A DNA stretch of 64,000 bases from Pleionea sediminis (GTDB lineage Bacteria; Pseudomonadota; Gammaproteobacteria; Enterobacterales; Kangiellaceae). Under the pieces are notes generated by a model. The model was given only the letters and a program-made list of their open reading frames with translations. It did not search any database and was not told where the DNA came from. Made by a program: the position numbers and the translations under genes. Shown here in pieces: positions 16,862 through 26,916 of this stretch (positions within the stretch are counted from its first letter, which is position 1; each line of letters opens with the position of its first letter). Where the stretch lies: the NCBI RefSeq assembly GCF_007570825.1, contig NZ_SUNB01000002.1, forward strand, positions 310,001-374,000, read 5' to 3'.

Positions 16862-17201
16862 GTGGCCATAGCTCAACAGGTTTGAGCTTGTTTACCTTTC
16901 ACTTATTTTTCACTGTTACTTCTAAACTTTTTTCAATCTAGGCGAGAGGAAAGCAGTTGGGTCATTCCCAATAAACGACGAACAACAACGAGTGATAAAA
17001 GTTTAGAAGTAACCCGAAGAGCTGGGCTATTTTTCCTTCCAGCTGCGTTGTCAGTCGTGTTAATAGAATAACTATTAATCACTCTTTCCGCCTTGCTGGA
17101 TAAAAAAATAGTCTCCGGCAGTGATAATAAGTGAAAGGTAACCAGGCTCTAGATTCAAGGTTGTGCTCCTTGTGGTTTCGGTTCGAGTCCGGATGGTCAC
17201 C
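16862..17201 (+). tRNA. tRNA-His(GTG) interrupted after the D-arm
   Basis: The 5' part has acceptor GTGGCCA and D-arm GCTC-AACAGGTTT-GAGC (to 16887). The 3' part resumes near 17155 with anticodon arm CAAGG-TTGTGCT-CCTTG (GUG), T-arm TTCGG-TTCGAGT-CCGGA, acceptor TGGTCAC and discriminator C73, as in tRNA-His. About 267 bases of unrelated palindromic sequence separate the two. CCA is not encoded, and the base at -1 is T rather than G. Both halves are well formed, so the gene was functional before the insertion, or the insert is removed. Confidence 0.7.
16888..17154 (+). other. Palindromic ~267-nt insert inside tRNA-His
   Basis: Near-perfect 24-nt terminal inverted repeats bound it (16884-16907 and 17126-17149; 22 of 24 match), and the outermost four bases are the tRNA's own D-stem GAGC. 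Inside lies a perfect 17-bp pair GTTACTTCTAAACTTTT / its complement (16915-16931, 16997-17013), then hairpins AGCTGG/CCAGCT and TTAATAG/CTATTAA. There is no ORF and no group I or group II core I can recognise. It looks like a MITE or a structured RNA. Confidence 0.6.
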
Positions 17202-17283
17202 CCTAAATACATGAATAAATGGAAAAACAATCAACGGATGATTTTTTAAGGACATTCTTTTGCGAAGGATCGCAATTTATTTT

Positions 17284-17358
17284 GGAACAGTAGCTCAAAG
17301 GAAGAGCGTTGGCCTGTTAAGTCAATGGTTACGTGTTCGAGTCACGTCTGTTCCGCCA
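17284..17358 (+). tRNA. tRNA-Asn(GTT)
   Basis: Acceptor GGAACAG / CTGTTCC, D-arm GCTC-AAAGGAA-GAGC, anticodon arm TTGGC-CTGTTAA-GTCAA (GUU), T-arm ACGTG-TTCGAGT-CACGT, discriminator G and encoded CCA. It is complete. A small TTGCGA/TCGCAA hairpin lies just before it. Confidence 0.93.
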
Positions 17359-17366
17359 ATTTAACC

Positions 17367-17441
17367 GGAGTCTTGGCATAGTGGTTGTACATCGGCCTTT
17401 TAAGCCGACATAGGTTGGTTCGATTCCAACAGGCTCCACCA
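17367..17441 (+). tRNA. tRNA-Lys(TTT)
   Basis: Acceptor GGAGTCT / AGGCTCC, anticodon arm TCGGC-CTTTTAA-GCCGA (UUU), T-arm GTTGG-TTCGATT-CCAAC, discriminator A and encoded CCA. It is complete, eight bases after tRNA-Asn. The D-arm resembles phage tRNA-Lys. Confidence 0.9.
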
Positions 17442-17464
17442 TTTTTAAAAAAGGAAATCATGAA

Positions 17465-17686
17465 ATGTACAACATAAAAGACATGCTCAAGGATAAAGTC
17501 GTATTTTTTGTTAAGTACCGAAAAGGTGAATTAATTTACAAAACTGAATGTGGATTCCATTTTCCAATTCCTATTTCAGATACGGGTGATGGAGTATTTC
17601 TAGCGCAAGACAAAGGACTTACTTTTATGCGTTGGGTACGTAAACACATCGAGTCTATTGAAAAAGAGACTCAACGAATCGAATAA
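17465..17686 (+). CDS. Hypothetical 73-residue phage-like protein
   Basis: Open from ATG 17465 with AAGGA nine bases upstream, right after tRNA-Lys. The product is charged, with no signal peptide or membrane segment; it carries FHFPIPISDTGDG and ends in a helical, Glu/Lys-rich tail. I do not recognise a family. It shares the island and direction with the receiver-domain gene and HNH gene, so phage or plasmid origin is likely. Confidence 0.6.
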   Translation: MYNIKDMLKDKVVFFVKYRKGELIYKTECGFHFPIPISDTGDGVFLAQDKGLTFMRWVRKHIESIEKETQRIE

Positions 17687-17726
17687 ATAATCAGAAGCTC
17701 GTATAACGTTTATTAAGGAGGTCAAA

Positions 17727-18033
17727 ATGAAAGTGTTTCTCGATGATGTTCGCAATGCGCCTAAAGGCTGGAAACGTGTTTTTTGGCCTCAAGATGCGAT
17801 TGCACTGCTCATGACAGGCATGTGTTGATGAAATCAGCCTCGACCACGATTTAGGTAATGATAAACGCGGAACAGGTTACGATGTTATCACGTGGATGGA
17901 ACGCGCAGTGATGGAACGGGGACTCATACCGCCAATCATAAAAATTCACTCGGCGAATCCGGTAGCTCGTCGACGCATGGAAGCAGGAATTCGCAGTATC
18001 GAAAATCGTTACCGTAATCGAAATTATCGATAA
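17727..18033 (+). pseudogene. Cyclic-phosphate-processing receiver-like protein, frameshifted
   Basis: A strong ribosome site AAGGAGG precedes ATG 17727. Frame 1 reads MKVFLDDVRNAPKGW..IALLMTGM and stops at 17826-17828. Skipping one T at about 17823 continues as VDEISLDHDLGNDKRGTGYD.. ..IKIHSANPVARRRMEAG to TAA at 18031-18033, giving about 101 residues. The joined protein matches a small phage/bacterial family with a receiver-like fold named for cyclic-phosphate processing in RNA repair contexts (family memory, not searched). One extra base explains the break; a sequencing error or real mutation is equally possible. Confidence 0.65.
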
Positions 18034-18150
18034 TTAATGAGGGCAGGCAGCAGAATGACTTTGTATAAATATTAAATCATTGATCGAATTGCAAACCTTG
18101 TCCCCAATTTTGAGCACTATTAACTGGACACGAAATTTGAGGAGGAAACG

Positions 18151-18711
18151 GTGAATGCTCAACTACTTAAATTGGATAAGGCTGGAAGGCCTATCAACTG
18201 GATAGGAATACAAGAGGCTGCAACGCTTTATGTAAAAGATGCAGTACTATGGACCTTCGGTAATCCTGAAATTGTGATACATGGAGGAATTAATCGTCAA
18301 ACGCAAATGCAGTCCAGATTAAAGTTTGCACCAGTCATTGCTGTTGAAGGAAAACTTCATAAAGATGCCGCTCGCGTTCCTCACTTAACCAATTCTCTGC
18401 TGTTCGCTCGCGATCATAATTTGTGTATGTACTGTGGAGAAAAATTTGCCAGGAGCCAACTCACCAGGGATCATATTTATCCTAAAGGGTTGGGAGGAAG
18501 GGACTCTTGGGAAAATTGCGTAAGCGCATGTCGCTCATGCAATAATCGAAAAGGATGTCGCACGCCAGAACAAGCAGGAATGAAGTTGTTAGCAATACCT
18601 TACAAGCCTAATAAATTTGAATATTTGGCTTTGTCGAACAGAAACATTCTTGCCGATCAAATGGCATTTTTAGAAAAAGGATTTTCCAAAAGAAACCGTC
18701 AGTTTTCATAA
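18151..18711 (+). CDS. HNH endonuclease
   Basis: 186 residues from GTG 18151, with an ideal AGGAGG seven bases upstream. The zinc-ribbon HNH core is visible at ~95-140: CMYCGEKF, TRDHIYPKGLGG (D-H), WENCV (N) and CRSCNNRKG. The N-terminal ~85 residues are an accessory region found with some phage and host HNH proteins. It probably nicks or cuts DNA; homing, packaging and defence roles are all possible. It ends within the following terminator hairpin and closes the tRNA island. Confidence 0.85.
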   Translation: MNAQLLKLDKAGRPINWIGIQEAATLYVKDAVLWTFGNPEIVIHGGINRQTQMQSRLKFAPVIAVEGKLHKDAARVPHLTNSLLFARDHNLCMYCGEKFARSQLTRDHIYPKGLGGRDSWENCVSACRSCNNRKGCRTPEQAGMKLLAIPYKPNKFEYLALSNRNILADQMAFLEKGFSKRNRQFS

Positions 18712-18727
18712 GCTGGCGGTTTTTTTT
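18695..18727 (+). terminator. Terminator overlapping the HNH gene end
   Basis: Stem ACCGTCAG / CTGGCGGT (one G-U) followed by eight T. The left arm is inside the last codons of the HNH gene. Confidence 0.88.
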
Positions 18728-18868
18728 CGCCTCAAATAATTAATTTAATCATTTTATTTAAATTATTGGTTTTGTATTTCTTACTGCAATCCATAAAAGT
18801 CAGTCTTTAAACATAAAGCAAGCTATCAATAATTAGAGTTTTCTTAGAATTAATTTGAGAAAAGAAAA

Positions 18869-18896
18869 AGCCGACGAATTCGTCGGCTTTTTTTGA
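18869..18896 (-). terminator. Terminator of tRNA-Pro
   Basis: Palindrome AGCCGACGAATTCGTCGGCT flanked by A-rich and T-rich tracts; works in both directions. Directly downstream of tRNA-Pro on the minus strand. Confidence 0.85.
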
Positions 18897-18899
18897 ATT

Positions 18900-18976
18900 T
18901 GGTCGGAGCGAGAGGATTTGAACCTCCGACCACTTGCACCCCATGCAAGTGCGCTACCAGGCTGCGCCACGCTCCG
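18900..18976 (-). tRNA. tRNA-Pro(GGG)
   Basis: On the minus strand: acceptor CGGAGCG / CGCTCCG, anticodon stem CTTGC / GCAAG with loop ATGGGGT (GGG), T-loop TTCAAAT, discriminator A and encoded CCA (complement of 18900-18902). It is a complete host-type tRNA downstream of the ihfA/merR genes, a position seen in other gammaproteobacteria. The foreign island lies immediately beyond its 3' side. Confidence 0.93.
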
Positions 18977-19012
18977 AATATGCATCCGAGTAAACATCGA
19001 CTCGGACGCGCA

Positions 19013-19040
19013 ATGATAATGATTTATCGGAAAAAAGCAA
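19013..19040 (-). promoter_or_regulatory. Promoter of tRNA-Pro
   Basis: Minus-strand -35 TTGCTT (19040-19035) and -10 TATCAT (19018-19013) with 16 bases between, followed by a GC-rich discriminator TGCGCG typical of stringently controlled stable-RNA promoters. Confidence 0.65.
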
Positions 19041-19108
19041 TTACTTTTCCCCACATAGTTAAACAGTGTTAATTATTTGTATAAAAAGGAGATTTCAGTG
19101 GTTAATAA

Positions 19109-19468
19109 CTAAGCTTTTAAAATTCGAACGACATCTTCAAGCTCATTAATCAGCAACTTAACTGTCTCTTTCGATAACCCGCTTTCGCTGCTCGACTCTT
19201 CACTGCTTTCAAGCTGTTGGCGGGCGCCACCAATAGTGAATCCTTTATCATATAAAAGCTCGCGAATTTCACGAATTACCATCACATCTTCGCGTTGATA
19301 GTAACGACGATTTCCACGACGTTTGACAGGCTTGAGCTGTGGAAATTCCTGTTCCCAATAACGGAGAACATGCGGTTTCACTTGGCACAACTCGCTCACC
19401 TCACCAATAGTGAAGTATCGTTTAGCCGGTATCGGCTTTAACTCGTTATTGTTGCTCGCTTCCAGCAT
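19109..19468 (-). CDS. MerR family transcriptional regulator
   Basis: 119 residues with an N-terminal winged [31 protein letters not shown], then [13 protein letters not shown]. The C-terminus is a short helical part with an acidic Ser/Glu-rich linker. It is the MerR-like gene usually found after ihfA in gammaproteobacteria; its ligand is unknown. Its start overlaps the end of ihfA by 23 bases, so it is translated from the same messenger. Confidence 0.9.
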   Translation of the reverse strand: MLEASNNNELKPIPAKRYFTIGEVSELCQVKPHVLRYWEQEFPQLKPVKRRGNRRYYQREDVMVIREIRELLYDKGFTIGGARQQLESSEESSSESGLSKETVKLLINELEDVVRILKA

Positions 19469-19748
19469 ACGCCTCTACTCGGGCCTTCAACTTTTGTCCT
19501 GGTCGGAATGTCACCACACGACGCGCAGAAATAGGGATCTCTTCACCGGTTTTAGGATTACGACCGGGCCTTTCGTTTTTATCACGCAAGTCAAAATTCC
19601 CGAAGCCGGAGAGCTTTACTTGCTCACCATTCTCCAGGGCACGTCGCACCTCTTCAAAAAATGTCTCAACCATTTCTTTAGCTTCACGTTTATTCAAGCC
19701 CAATTCCTCAAATAAACGCTCTGCCATATCCGCTTTGGTCAATGCCAT
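19446..19748 (-). CDS. ihfA: Integration host factor subunit alpha
   Basis: 100 residues of the HU/IHF fold, beginning [17 protein letters not shown] and containing [21 protein letters not shown], the DNA-bending arm. An in-frame TTG two codons earlier exists, but ATG 19748 has GAGGGG at the right distance. IHF alpha pairs with IHF beta (encoded elsewhere) to bend DNA at promoters and recombination sites. Cotranscribed with pheT. Confidence 0.95.
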   Translation of the reverse strand: MALTKADMAERLFEELGLNKREAKEMVETFFEEVRRALENGEQVKLSGFGNFDLRDKNERPGRNPKTGEEIPISARRVVTFRPGQKLKARVEAYAGSEQQ

Positions 19749-19764
19749 AAACAACCCCTCAAGG

Positions 19765-22143
19765 TTAGTCTCTCAACACGGCACCAAGTTGTGTCTCGAG
19801 CTGCTTTACGGTTCTATCGACAACTGCGCTGACTTCAGCATCCTTAAGCGTACGTTTAGCATGCTGTAAAATCAGAGCTAGCGCAACACTTTTTCGGCCA
19901 GAACCCACACCTTCGCCACGATAGATGTCGAATATGTTTATATGTTTTAGTAGATTTCCAGCTGTTTGTCTAATTAAATCAATAAGTTGCGCTACTTCAA
20001 CTTGTTCATCCACAACTACAGCAAGATCACGTCTTATTGAAGGATATCGCGAAAGTTCAGCGAACTTAGGTAACTTTCGGTTGATGATCGCATCAAGATC
20101 CAGCTCGAATAAGTACAAATCTTGCTCCAAACCGAGCAATTTTTTCTTGTTCGGATGTAATTTACCAACCCACCCAATCGACTTATCAGACTGATAAATT
20201 CGTGCCGACTGTCCAGGATGTAAACTTGGATGACTTTCTAATTTAAACAGATAACTGCCTGAATTTACAGTTAATTTTAATAAAGATTCCAAATCACCCT
20301 TTAAATCATAGAAATCGACTGGTCGAGACTTTCCTTCCCAACTTTCATCCGCTAATGATCCACCAATTACAGCGGAAATTGTCGGTATCTGTTTAAGCCC
20401 GTTTTCATAATTTTCGAATCTGAGACCTATTTCAAATAATTTAACTCGCTCTTGCTGACGATTGAAGTTATATTCCGCCGCCTTAATTAATGCTGGCCAC
20501 TGAGAAGTTCTCATGACTGAAAGCTCAGACGATATAGGGTTCAATAATTCAATAGAGGGAACTTCAGGGTTGATTGCCTGCTGTAACTCAGGCTCACCGA
20601 AACTGTAAGTAATCGCTTCTTGATAACCTCGAGCCACTAATAAGTTTCTAACTTGAGACTTGCGCACCTTGTGCTCAGGCTGATTCACCATCTTCATTTC
20701 GTTTCGAGGAATTTGAGATGGAACATTGTTGTATCCATAGACTCTTACCAATTCTTCTATGAGATCCTCTTCGATAGAAATATCAAAACGATAAGATGGA
20801 ACCGTAACCGACCATCCCGAATCATTTGGTGTTAATGACATTCCTAGACGAGTTAAGATATCTTCAATTTGCTGATCACCTATTTTAATTCCGAGTAACT
20901 TTTCAACTCGTTCTCTTCTCAATTCAATAGGCGCTTTAGTCGGCATATGCTCTTGAGAACAAATATCGAGGACAGGTCCGGCTTGACCACCACAAATATC
21001 AATTAATAATTGAGTCGCCCGCTCCATTGCTTGAAGTTGAAGTTGGTAGTCGACGCCTCGCTCAAAACGATGCGATGCGTCAGTATGCAAACCATAACTT
21101 CTCGCCTTTCCCGCCAGAGCGATAGGCTGAAAAAATGCAGCCTCAAGTAAGATATCTGTCGTCTCAGGACTAATACCCGAGTGTTCTCCTCCCATAACAC
21201 CCGCAATAGCCAGACACTTCTTATGATCGGCTATCATCAAAGTATCATTAGAAAGTTCAACTTCTTTACCGTCAAGAAGTACTAACTTCTCGCCTGGTTT
21301 CGCAAACCTAACCTTTATTCCGCCCTCGAGCTGGTTAAGATCGAATGCATGCATAGGATGACCAAGTTCCAACAATACATAGTTTGTAATATCAACAGAA
21401 GGATCAATCGCTCGGACACCCGCTCTTTCTAAACGCTGTTTCATCCATGCAGGAGTTTTTGAATTAAGATTAATACCTTTAATGACTCGTCCAACATAGC
21501 GAGGGCAAGCTTCAGGTGATTCTAATTCAATACTAAATTTATCATCGATTGTTGGTGCAACAGATTTACATTCTGGCTCATCGACCTGAGTTGAATTAAG
21601 AACACCAACCTCACGCGCGATTCCTCTCATACCAAGGCAATCTCCACGATTTGGTGTTAAATCAACTTCAATAACGGTATCTTTCAAATCAAGATAGTCG
21701 ACAAGCTGCTGCCCGACTGGCGCATCTTCATTCAGCTCCATGATGCCATCGCTCTCTTCCGAGAGTTGAAGCTCTTTCTCAGAACAAAGCATTCCGAAAG
21801 AAGCAACGCCTCGTAATTTCGCTTTCTTTATTTTGAAATCGCCTGGTAATATTGTTCCAATAGTTGCCACAGCAACTTTAAGCCCTGCGCGAGCATTAGG
21901 TGCACCACAAATAATTTGCAGGTTTTCTTCACCATCAACATTAACTTCACACACTCTTAATTTATCGGCATCAGGATGCTGCTCCGCTTTAACAATTTCA
22001 CCGACAACAACACCAGACAGTTCATCGCCAAAAACTTCAACGGCATCAACTTCAAGCCCAGCCATGGTTAACTGCTCTGCCAACACATCCGTTGAAACTT
22101 CAGGGTTGACCCACTCTCTTAACCACTTCTCACTAATTCTCAT
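19765..22143 (-). CDS. pheT: Phenylalanine-tRNA ligase beta subunit
   Basis: 792 residues, normal for the bacterial beta subunit. It has an N-terminal tRNA-binding domain (~40-150, [23 protein letters not shown]), B3/B4 editing domain ([11 protein letters not shown]), B5 domain and C-terminal FDX-ACB anticodon-binding domain (FPKF-like [15 protein letters not shown]). It forms an alpha2-beta2 enzyme with PheS. 68 bases follow pheS; ihfA follows. Confidence 0.97.
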   Translation of the reverse strand: MRISEKWLREWVNPEVSTDVLAEQLTMAGLEVDAVEVFGDELSGVVVGEIVKAEQHPDADKLRVCEVNVDGEENLQIICGAPNARAGLKVAVATIGTILPGDFKIKKAKLRGVASFGMLCSEKELQLSEESDGIMELNEDAPVGQQLVDYLDLKDTVIEVDLTPNRGDCLGMRGIAREVGVLNSTQVDEPECKSVAPTIDDKFSIELESPEACPRYVGRVIKGINLNSKTPAWMKQRLERAGVRAIDPSVDITNYVLLELGHPMHAFDLNQLEGGIKVRFAKPGEKLVLLDGKEVELSNDTLMIADHKKCLAIAGVMGGEHSGISPETTDILLEAAFFQPIALAGKARSYGLHTDASHRFERGVDYQLQLQAMERATQLLIDICGGQAGPVLDICSQEHMPTKAPIELRRERVEKLLGIKIGDQQIEDILTRLGMSLTPNDSGWSVTVPSYRFDISIEEDLIEELVRVYGYNNVPSQIPRNEMKMVNQPEHKVRKSQVRNLLVARGYQEAITYSFGEPELQQAINPEVPSIELLNPISSELSVMRTSQWPALIKAAEYNFNRQQERVKLFEIGLRFENYENGLKQIPTISAVIGGSLADESWEGKSRPVDFYDLKGDLESLLKLTVNSGSYLFKLESHPSLHPGQSARIYQSDKSIGWVGKLHPNKKKLLGLEQDLYLFELDLDAIINRKLPKFAELSRYPSIRRDLAVVVDEQVEVAQLIDLIRQTAGNLLKHINIFDIYRGEGVGSGRKSVALALILQHAKRTLKDAEVSAVVDRTVKQLETQLGAVLRD

Positions 22144-22211
22144 TTCTATATTCCGCTAAATTCTGTTTATCGGGCAACGCCCAAGATTCAATCTTTTGTT
22201 TAAGAACCCGT

Positions 22212-23258
<1,047 letters not shown>

Positions 23259-23282
23259 TTAACTTTACAACGACTTTTTAAA

Positions 23283-23324
23283 ATGTATTTGTTTGAACTC
23301 TATTTTGTATTCAAACAAATACAT
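23283..23324 (-). promoter_or_regulatory. pheS leader hairpin with mini-ORF
   Basis: Perfect 15-bp inverted repeat ATGTATTTGTTTGAA / TTCAAACAAATACAT, loop 12, followed on the minus strand by TTTTAAAAAG. The same stretch reads as a 19-codon ORF, MYLFEYKIEFKQIHFKKSL, with three Phe codons, but it lacks a ribosome site. Phe attenuation as in enteric pheST is possible but weakly supported. Confidence 0.35.
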
Positions 23325-23350
23325 TCTAACAGTTGAAATTAAATTACTTT

Positions 23351-23388
23351 TAAAACGAAAAAGGGAAAGAACCTAAGGCCCTTTCCCT
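23351..23388 (-). terminator. Terminator after rplT
   Basis: Minus-strand stem AGGGAAAG / CTTTCCCT followed by TTTTCGTTTTA; closes the infC-rpmI-rplT transcript, at least partly, before pheS. Confidence 0.8.
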
Positions 23389-23425
23389 CGTAAGGATTCC
23401 AAAAAAATCTGGAATAATGTCTTAC

Positions 23426-23785
23426 TTACGCAGACAGGGCAGCTTTAGCTTTTTCAGCTAGTGCTGCAAAAGCGGCTTTGTCGTAAACCGCAATATCCGC
23501 TAGGATTTTTCGATCGACTTCAACTGACGCTTTTTTCAAGCCATTGATGAATCGGCTGTAAGACAATCCGCACTCACGGCTCGCAGCATTAATACGCTGG
23601 ATCCAAAGTGCGCGGAACTGACGCTTACGTTGACGACGGTCACGGTAAGCATATTGTCCGGCTTTAATCACTGCTTGTTTAGCCACACGGAATACACGAC
23701 TACGCGCACCGTAATAACCTTTTGCAGATTTTAAAACTTTTTTATGACGTTTGTGTGCGGTGACACCACGTTTAACTCTTGGCAT
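23426..23785 (-). CDS. rplT: Ribosomal protein L20
   Basis: 119 residues, very basic, with the typical [19 protein letters not shown] start and [28 protein letters not shown] core. It binds 23S rRNA early in 50S assembly and in relatives represses its own operon. It follows rpmI by 16 bases. Confidence 0.98.
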   Translation of the reverse strand: MPRVKRGVTAHKRHKKVLKSAKGYYGARSRVFRVAKQAVIKAGQYAYRDRRQRKRQFRALWIQRINAASRECGLSYSRFINGLKKASVEVDRKILADIAVYDKAAFAALAEKAKAALSA

Positions 23786-23801
23786 GGTTCAAACCTCCCA
23801 C

Positions 23802-23999
23802 TTATAAATACGGTAACTGACGATCAAGTTGAGCACAGTCGGCTGGAGCAACCATCTTCAAGTGACGAAGATGACGCTTTCGCTTAGAACTCTTCTTAGT
23901 CAGAATATGACGTAAGTGAGATTGGCCATGTTTGTAGCCACCTTTACCAGTTTTTTTAAAGCGCTTGGCTGCGCCGCGATCGGTTTTGATCTTTGGCAT
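23802..23999 (-). CDS. rpmI: Ribosomal protein L35
   Basis: 65 residues, [18 protein letters not shown] and [19 protein letters not shown] are diagnostic of L35. It is the first gene after the 226-base infC-rpmI leader, where L20 feedback acts in relatives. Confidence 0.98.
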   Translation of the reverse strand: MPKIKTDRGAAKRFKKTGKGGYKHGQSHLRHILTKKSSKRKRHLRHLKMVAPADCAQLDRQLPYL

Positions 24000-24225
24000 G
24001 GTAATAACTCCGCATTTGTTACCAATGATTGAGCTAAATCTTAGCTCTTAATTATGCTGCAGGCCGATTGATTAAATAATTAAGCAAACTGTTCTACTGC
24101 GCGCTACAGCTACCAGATATTGAGGTAAATCAACTGACTTACCTCGAGTCATCCCCAGTCGGTTGCGAATAGACCGCAAGGGATGGTTTTAAACCAGCCT
24201 CGGCAAGGAGACTTAGTTTAAATTC
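24000..24225 (-). promoter_or_regulatory. infC-rpmI intergenic leader, candidate L20 control region
   Basis: 226 bases with at least two stems: GAGGTAA / TTACCTC (24122-24145) and GAGCTAA / TTAGCTC (24031-24047). In Escherichia coli, L20 represses rpmI-rplT through a structure in this position. Whether these stems form the same pseudoknot was not tested. Confidence 0.4.
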
Positions 24226-24771
24226 TTATTTCTTCTTTTTGGTGGGCGCCATGACCATGGTCATTTGACGTCCCATCATAGTTGGACGAGACTCTACTTC
24301 ACCGTATTCTTCAAGATCTTTCTCGACTCGGCTGAGTAACTCCATCCCTAATTCTTTGTGCGCCATCTCTCTACCACGAAAACGAACAGTTATCTTCGCT
24401 TTATCACCGTGCTCTAGAAACTTGATGAGATTACGCAACTTAACGTTATAGTCCCCGATATCCGTTCCGGGACGAAATTTAATCTCTTTAATTTGCACTT
24501 GCACCTGCTTTTTCTTCGCCGCAGCTGCCGCTTTTTTCTTCTCAAACAAAAATTTGCCGTAATCCATGATCCGGCAAACCGGAGGTTTCGCATCAGGAGA
24601 GATTTCGACTAAATCGAGTTCTACTTCCTCGGCAGCGGCTAATGCCTCCTGCCCGCTCATTACGCCGGCTTGTTCACCGTCAGCGTCGATGAGTCTAACT
24701 TCTTTTGCTGTTATTTCTTCATTTATGCGCTGGGCCCTTTGTGGACCGGCTTTGCCTTTTGGACTTTTAAT
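24226..24771 (-). CDS. infC: Translation initiation factor IF-3, AUU start
   Basis: 181 residues if started at ATT 24771-24769, with GGAGG eight bases upstream. The N-terminal ~37 residues ([29 protein letters not shown]) are family-typical and would be lost if one began at ATG 24660. The rare AUU start is the known basis of IF-3 autoregulation, since IF-3 rejects non-AUG starts. The N-domain is followed by the C-domain with RFRGREMAH and ends [10 protein letters not shown]. It lies 26 bases after thrS. Confidence 0.96.
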   Translation of the reverse strand: MKSPKGKAGPQRAQRINEEITAKEVRLIDADGEQAGVMSGQEALAAAEEVELDLVEISPDAKPPVCRIMDYGKFLFEKKKAAAAAKKKQVQVQIKEIKFRPGTDIGDYNVKLRNLIKFLEHGDKAKITVRFRGREMAHKELGMELLSRVEKDLEEYGEVESRPTMMGRQMTMVMAPTKKKK

Positions 24772-24797
24772 GTCTCATTCCTCCAGATAATTTCAAA

Positions 24798-26717
24798 TTA
24801 CACACTTTTTCGACCCAGGTCGTTAACAGCCTCGCTGAGTAAAGCTTCGAATTCATCGAGTTCCATAGCTCCTAAGTCTTCACCCGCTCGAGTTCTTACC
24901 GCAACTCGACCTTGTTCCATCTCTCGATCACCCACAACCAACAGATAAGGTACGCGCGATAAAGTATGCTCGCGAATTTTAAAGCCGATCTTCTCGTTTC
25001 TCAAGTCTACTTTTGCTCTAAAGCCCTTATTATTCAATGAAAGTGCGACTTTTTGAGCAAATTCCGCCTGATTATCTGTAATATTCATGATTACGGCCTG
25101 TGTTGGCGACAACCAAGGCGGGAATTTTCCTGCATATTCTTCAATCAAAATTCCGATAAAACGCTCAAGAGATCCCAAAATTGCGCGGTGAATCATAACA
25201 GGCGTCTGCTTATTCCCATCTTCACCTACAAATTCAGCTCCAAGCCGACCTGGCATAGAGAAGTCTAACTGAACGGTTCCGCATTGCCATACACGATCGA
25301 GGCAATCCCGAAGAGAAAACTCAATTTTTGGGCCGTAAAAAGCACCTTCTCCGGGTTGCAGTTCATATTCAATATCTTTGGACTTTAATGCTTCAGCTAA
25401 TGCTTCTTCTGCTTTGTCCCAAATTTCATCACTACCGACACGCTTCTCTGGACGAGTCGATAACTTAATTTCTATTTTATTGAAACCAAAGTCAGCATAA
25501 ACTTGATAGATCATATCGATAAGTAACGATACTTCATCTTGTATTTGATCTTCGGTACAAAATACATGCGCATCATCTTGAGTAAAGCCTCGAACACGCA
25601 TCAGGCCGTGCAAGGCTCCTGATGGCTCATTACGATGACACGAGCCAAACTCAGCCATTCGCAATGGCAAGTCTCGATAGGACTTTAAGCCTTGATTATA
25701 GATCAATATATGTCCAGGACAGTTCATCGGTTTCACAGCGTATGTGCGATTCTCAGACTCAGTAGTGAACATATCGTCTTTAAACTTTTCCCAATGACCG
25801 GATTTTTCCCATAAACTGCGATCTAGCACCTGAGGGGCCTTTACTTCTTGGTAATCGTACTTTCTCAAAACATCTCGAATGTAAGCTTCTAATGTTTTAA
25901 AAATTGACCAGCCATCATTATGCCAAAACACCATTCCCGGTGATTCTTCTTGAAAGTGAAAAAGGTGTTGCTGTTTACCTAGCTTACGATGATCTCTCTT
26001 TTCAGCTTCTTCCAGTCGGTGTAAGTACTTCTTTAAATCTTTTTTATTCGACCAGCAAGTTCCATAAATCCGTTGCAGCATTTCATTGTTAGAGTCACCT
26101 CGCCAATAAGCTCCAGATACTCGCATTAACTTAAAAGCTTTTAGCTTTCCAGTACTCGGAACGTGTGGACCACGGCAAAGGTCGATAAAATCTCCCTGTT
26201 TGTACAGAGAAATATCTTCATTAGTCGGAATGCTCGCGATGATTTCTGCTTTATATTCTTCGCCCATGTTACGAAAAAACTCGACCGCTTCGTCTCTCGG
26301 CATAACCGAACGTTCGACTTGGAAATCCTCTTTCGCGAGCTCAGTCATTTTCATTTCTATCGCTTGAAGATCTTCAGGAGTGAAAGCTCGCTCGTAAGCA
26401 AAGTCGTAATAAAAACCATTATCGATAACAGGACCAATGGTGACTTGGGCTTCAGGAAACAATTCCTTAACTGCCTGAGCCAGAAGATGAGCACAAGAAT
26501 GCCGTAATACTTCAAGGCCCTCTTCGTCACGTTCGGTAATTATTGCCAGGTCAGCGTCTTTAGCGATAGTAAATGTAGTATCCACTTCTTTACCGTTAAC
26601 TACTCCGGCCAAAGCGGCTTTCGCCAAACCTGGACCAATGTCATTTGCCACGTCAAATACAGTGACGGGATTATCGAACTGTCGCTGACTTCCATCAGGA
26701 AGGGTAATTACTGGCAT
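24798..26717 (-). CDS. thrS: Threonine-tRNA ligase
   Basis: 639 residues: TGS domain (~1-60), editing domain with [13 protein letters not shown] and [12 protein letters not shown], class II catalytic core with zinc ligands (NCPGHILIY Cys, QDDAHVFC His and [10 protein letters not shown] His), and C-terminal anticodon-binding domain (~540-639). Enteric thrS is repressed by its own product at a tRNA-like leader; a hairpin lies upstream here. First gene of the cluster. Confidence 0.97.
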   Translation of the reverse strand: MPVITLPDGSQRQFDNPVTVFDVANDIGPGLAKAALAGVVNGKEVDTTFTIAKDADLAIITERDEEGLEVLRHSCAHLLAQAVKELFPEAQVTIGPVIDNGFYYDFAYERAFTPEDLQAIEMKMTELAKEDFQVERSVMPRDEAVEFFRNMGEEYKAEIIASIPTNEDISLYKQGDFIDLCRGPHVPSTGKLKAFKLMRVSGAYWRGDSNNEMLQRIYGTCWSNKKDLKKYLHRLEEAEKRDHRKLGKQQHLFHFQEESPGMVFWHNDGWSIFKTLEAYIRDVLRKYDYQEVKAPQVLDRSLWEKSGHWEKFKDDMFTTESENRTYAVKPMNCPGHILIYNQGLKSYRDLPLRMAEFGSCHRNEPSGALHGLMRVRGFTQDDAHVFCTEDQIQDEVSLLIDMIYQVYADFGFNKIEIKLSTRPEKRVGSDEIWDKAEEALAEALKSKDIEYELQPGEGAFYGPKIEFSLRDCLDRVWQCGTVQLDFSMPGRLGAEFVGEDGNKQTPVMIHRAILGSLERFIGILIEEYAGKFPPWLSPTQAVIMNITDNQAEFAQKVALSLNNKGFRAKVDLRNEKIGFKIREHTLSRVPYLLVVGDREMEQGRVAVRTRAGEDLGAMELDEFEALLSEAVNDLGRKSV

Positions 26718-26761
26718 TACTAAACCTTTGATTTCTCATTGAAAGTAAAAATATAATTCTA

Positions 26762-26782
26762 CCAATCTGTCAGATAGATTGG
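26762..26782 (-). promoter_or_regulatory. Hairpin in the thrS leader
   Basis: CCAATCT / AGATTGG 7-bp stem with a 7-nt loop, 45 bases before the thrS start: an anticodon-arm-sized hairpin where the E. coli thrS operator lies. The loop does not contain a Thr anticodon, so the role is uncertain. Confidence 0.35.
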
Positions 26783-26916
26783 ACAACTGGCGATTTTATA
26801 TCAACTAGGCGCGCTCTGGCTACATAAGGTTATGAAAAGAAGTCATATTTTTGATTTATGAGGAGATTCTTTATATTTAATAGTGACTTTGAAAAGATGC
26901 CCGATTTAATAGAAAG

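Noticed and set aside
17820-17830. Programmed +1 frameshift
   Set aside because: ATG-TGT-TGA does not offer good re-pairing as the RF2-type CUU-UGA site does; a plain one-base insertion is simpler.
24226-24660. infC starting at ATG 24660
   Set aside because: It would drop about 37 conserved N-terminal residues; the ATT at 24771 has an ideal ribosome site.
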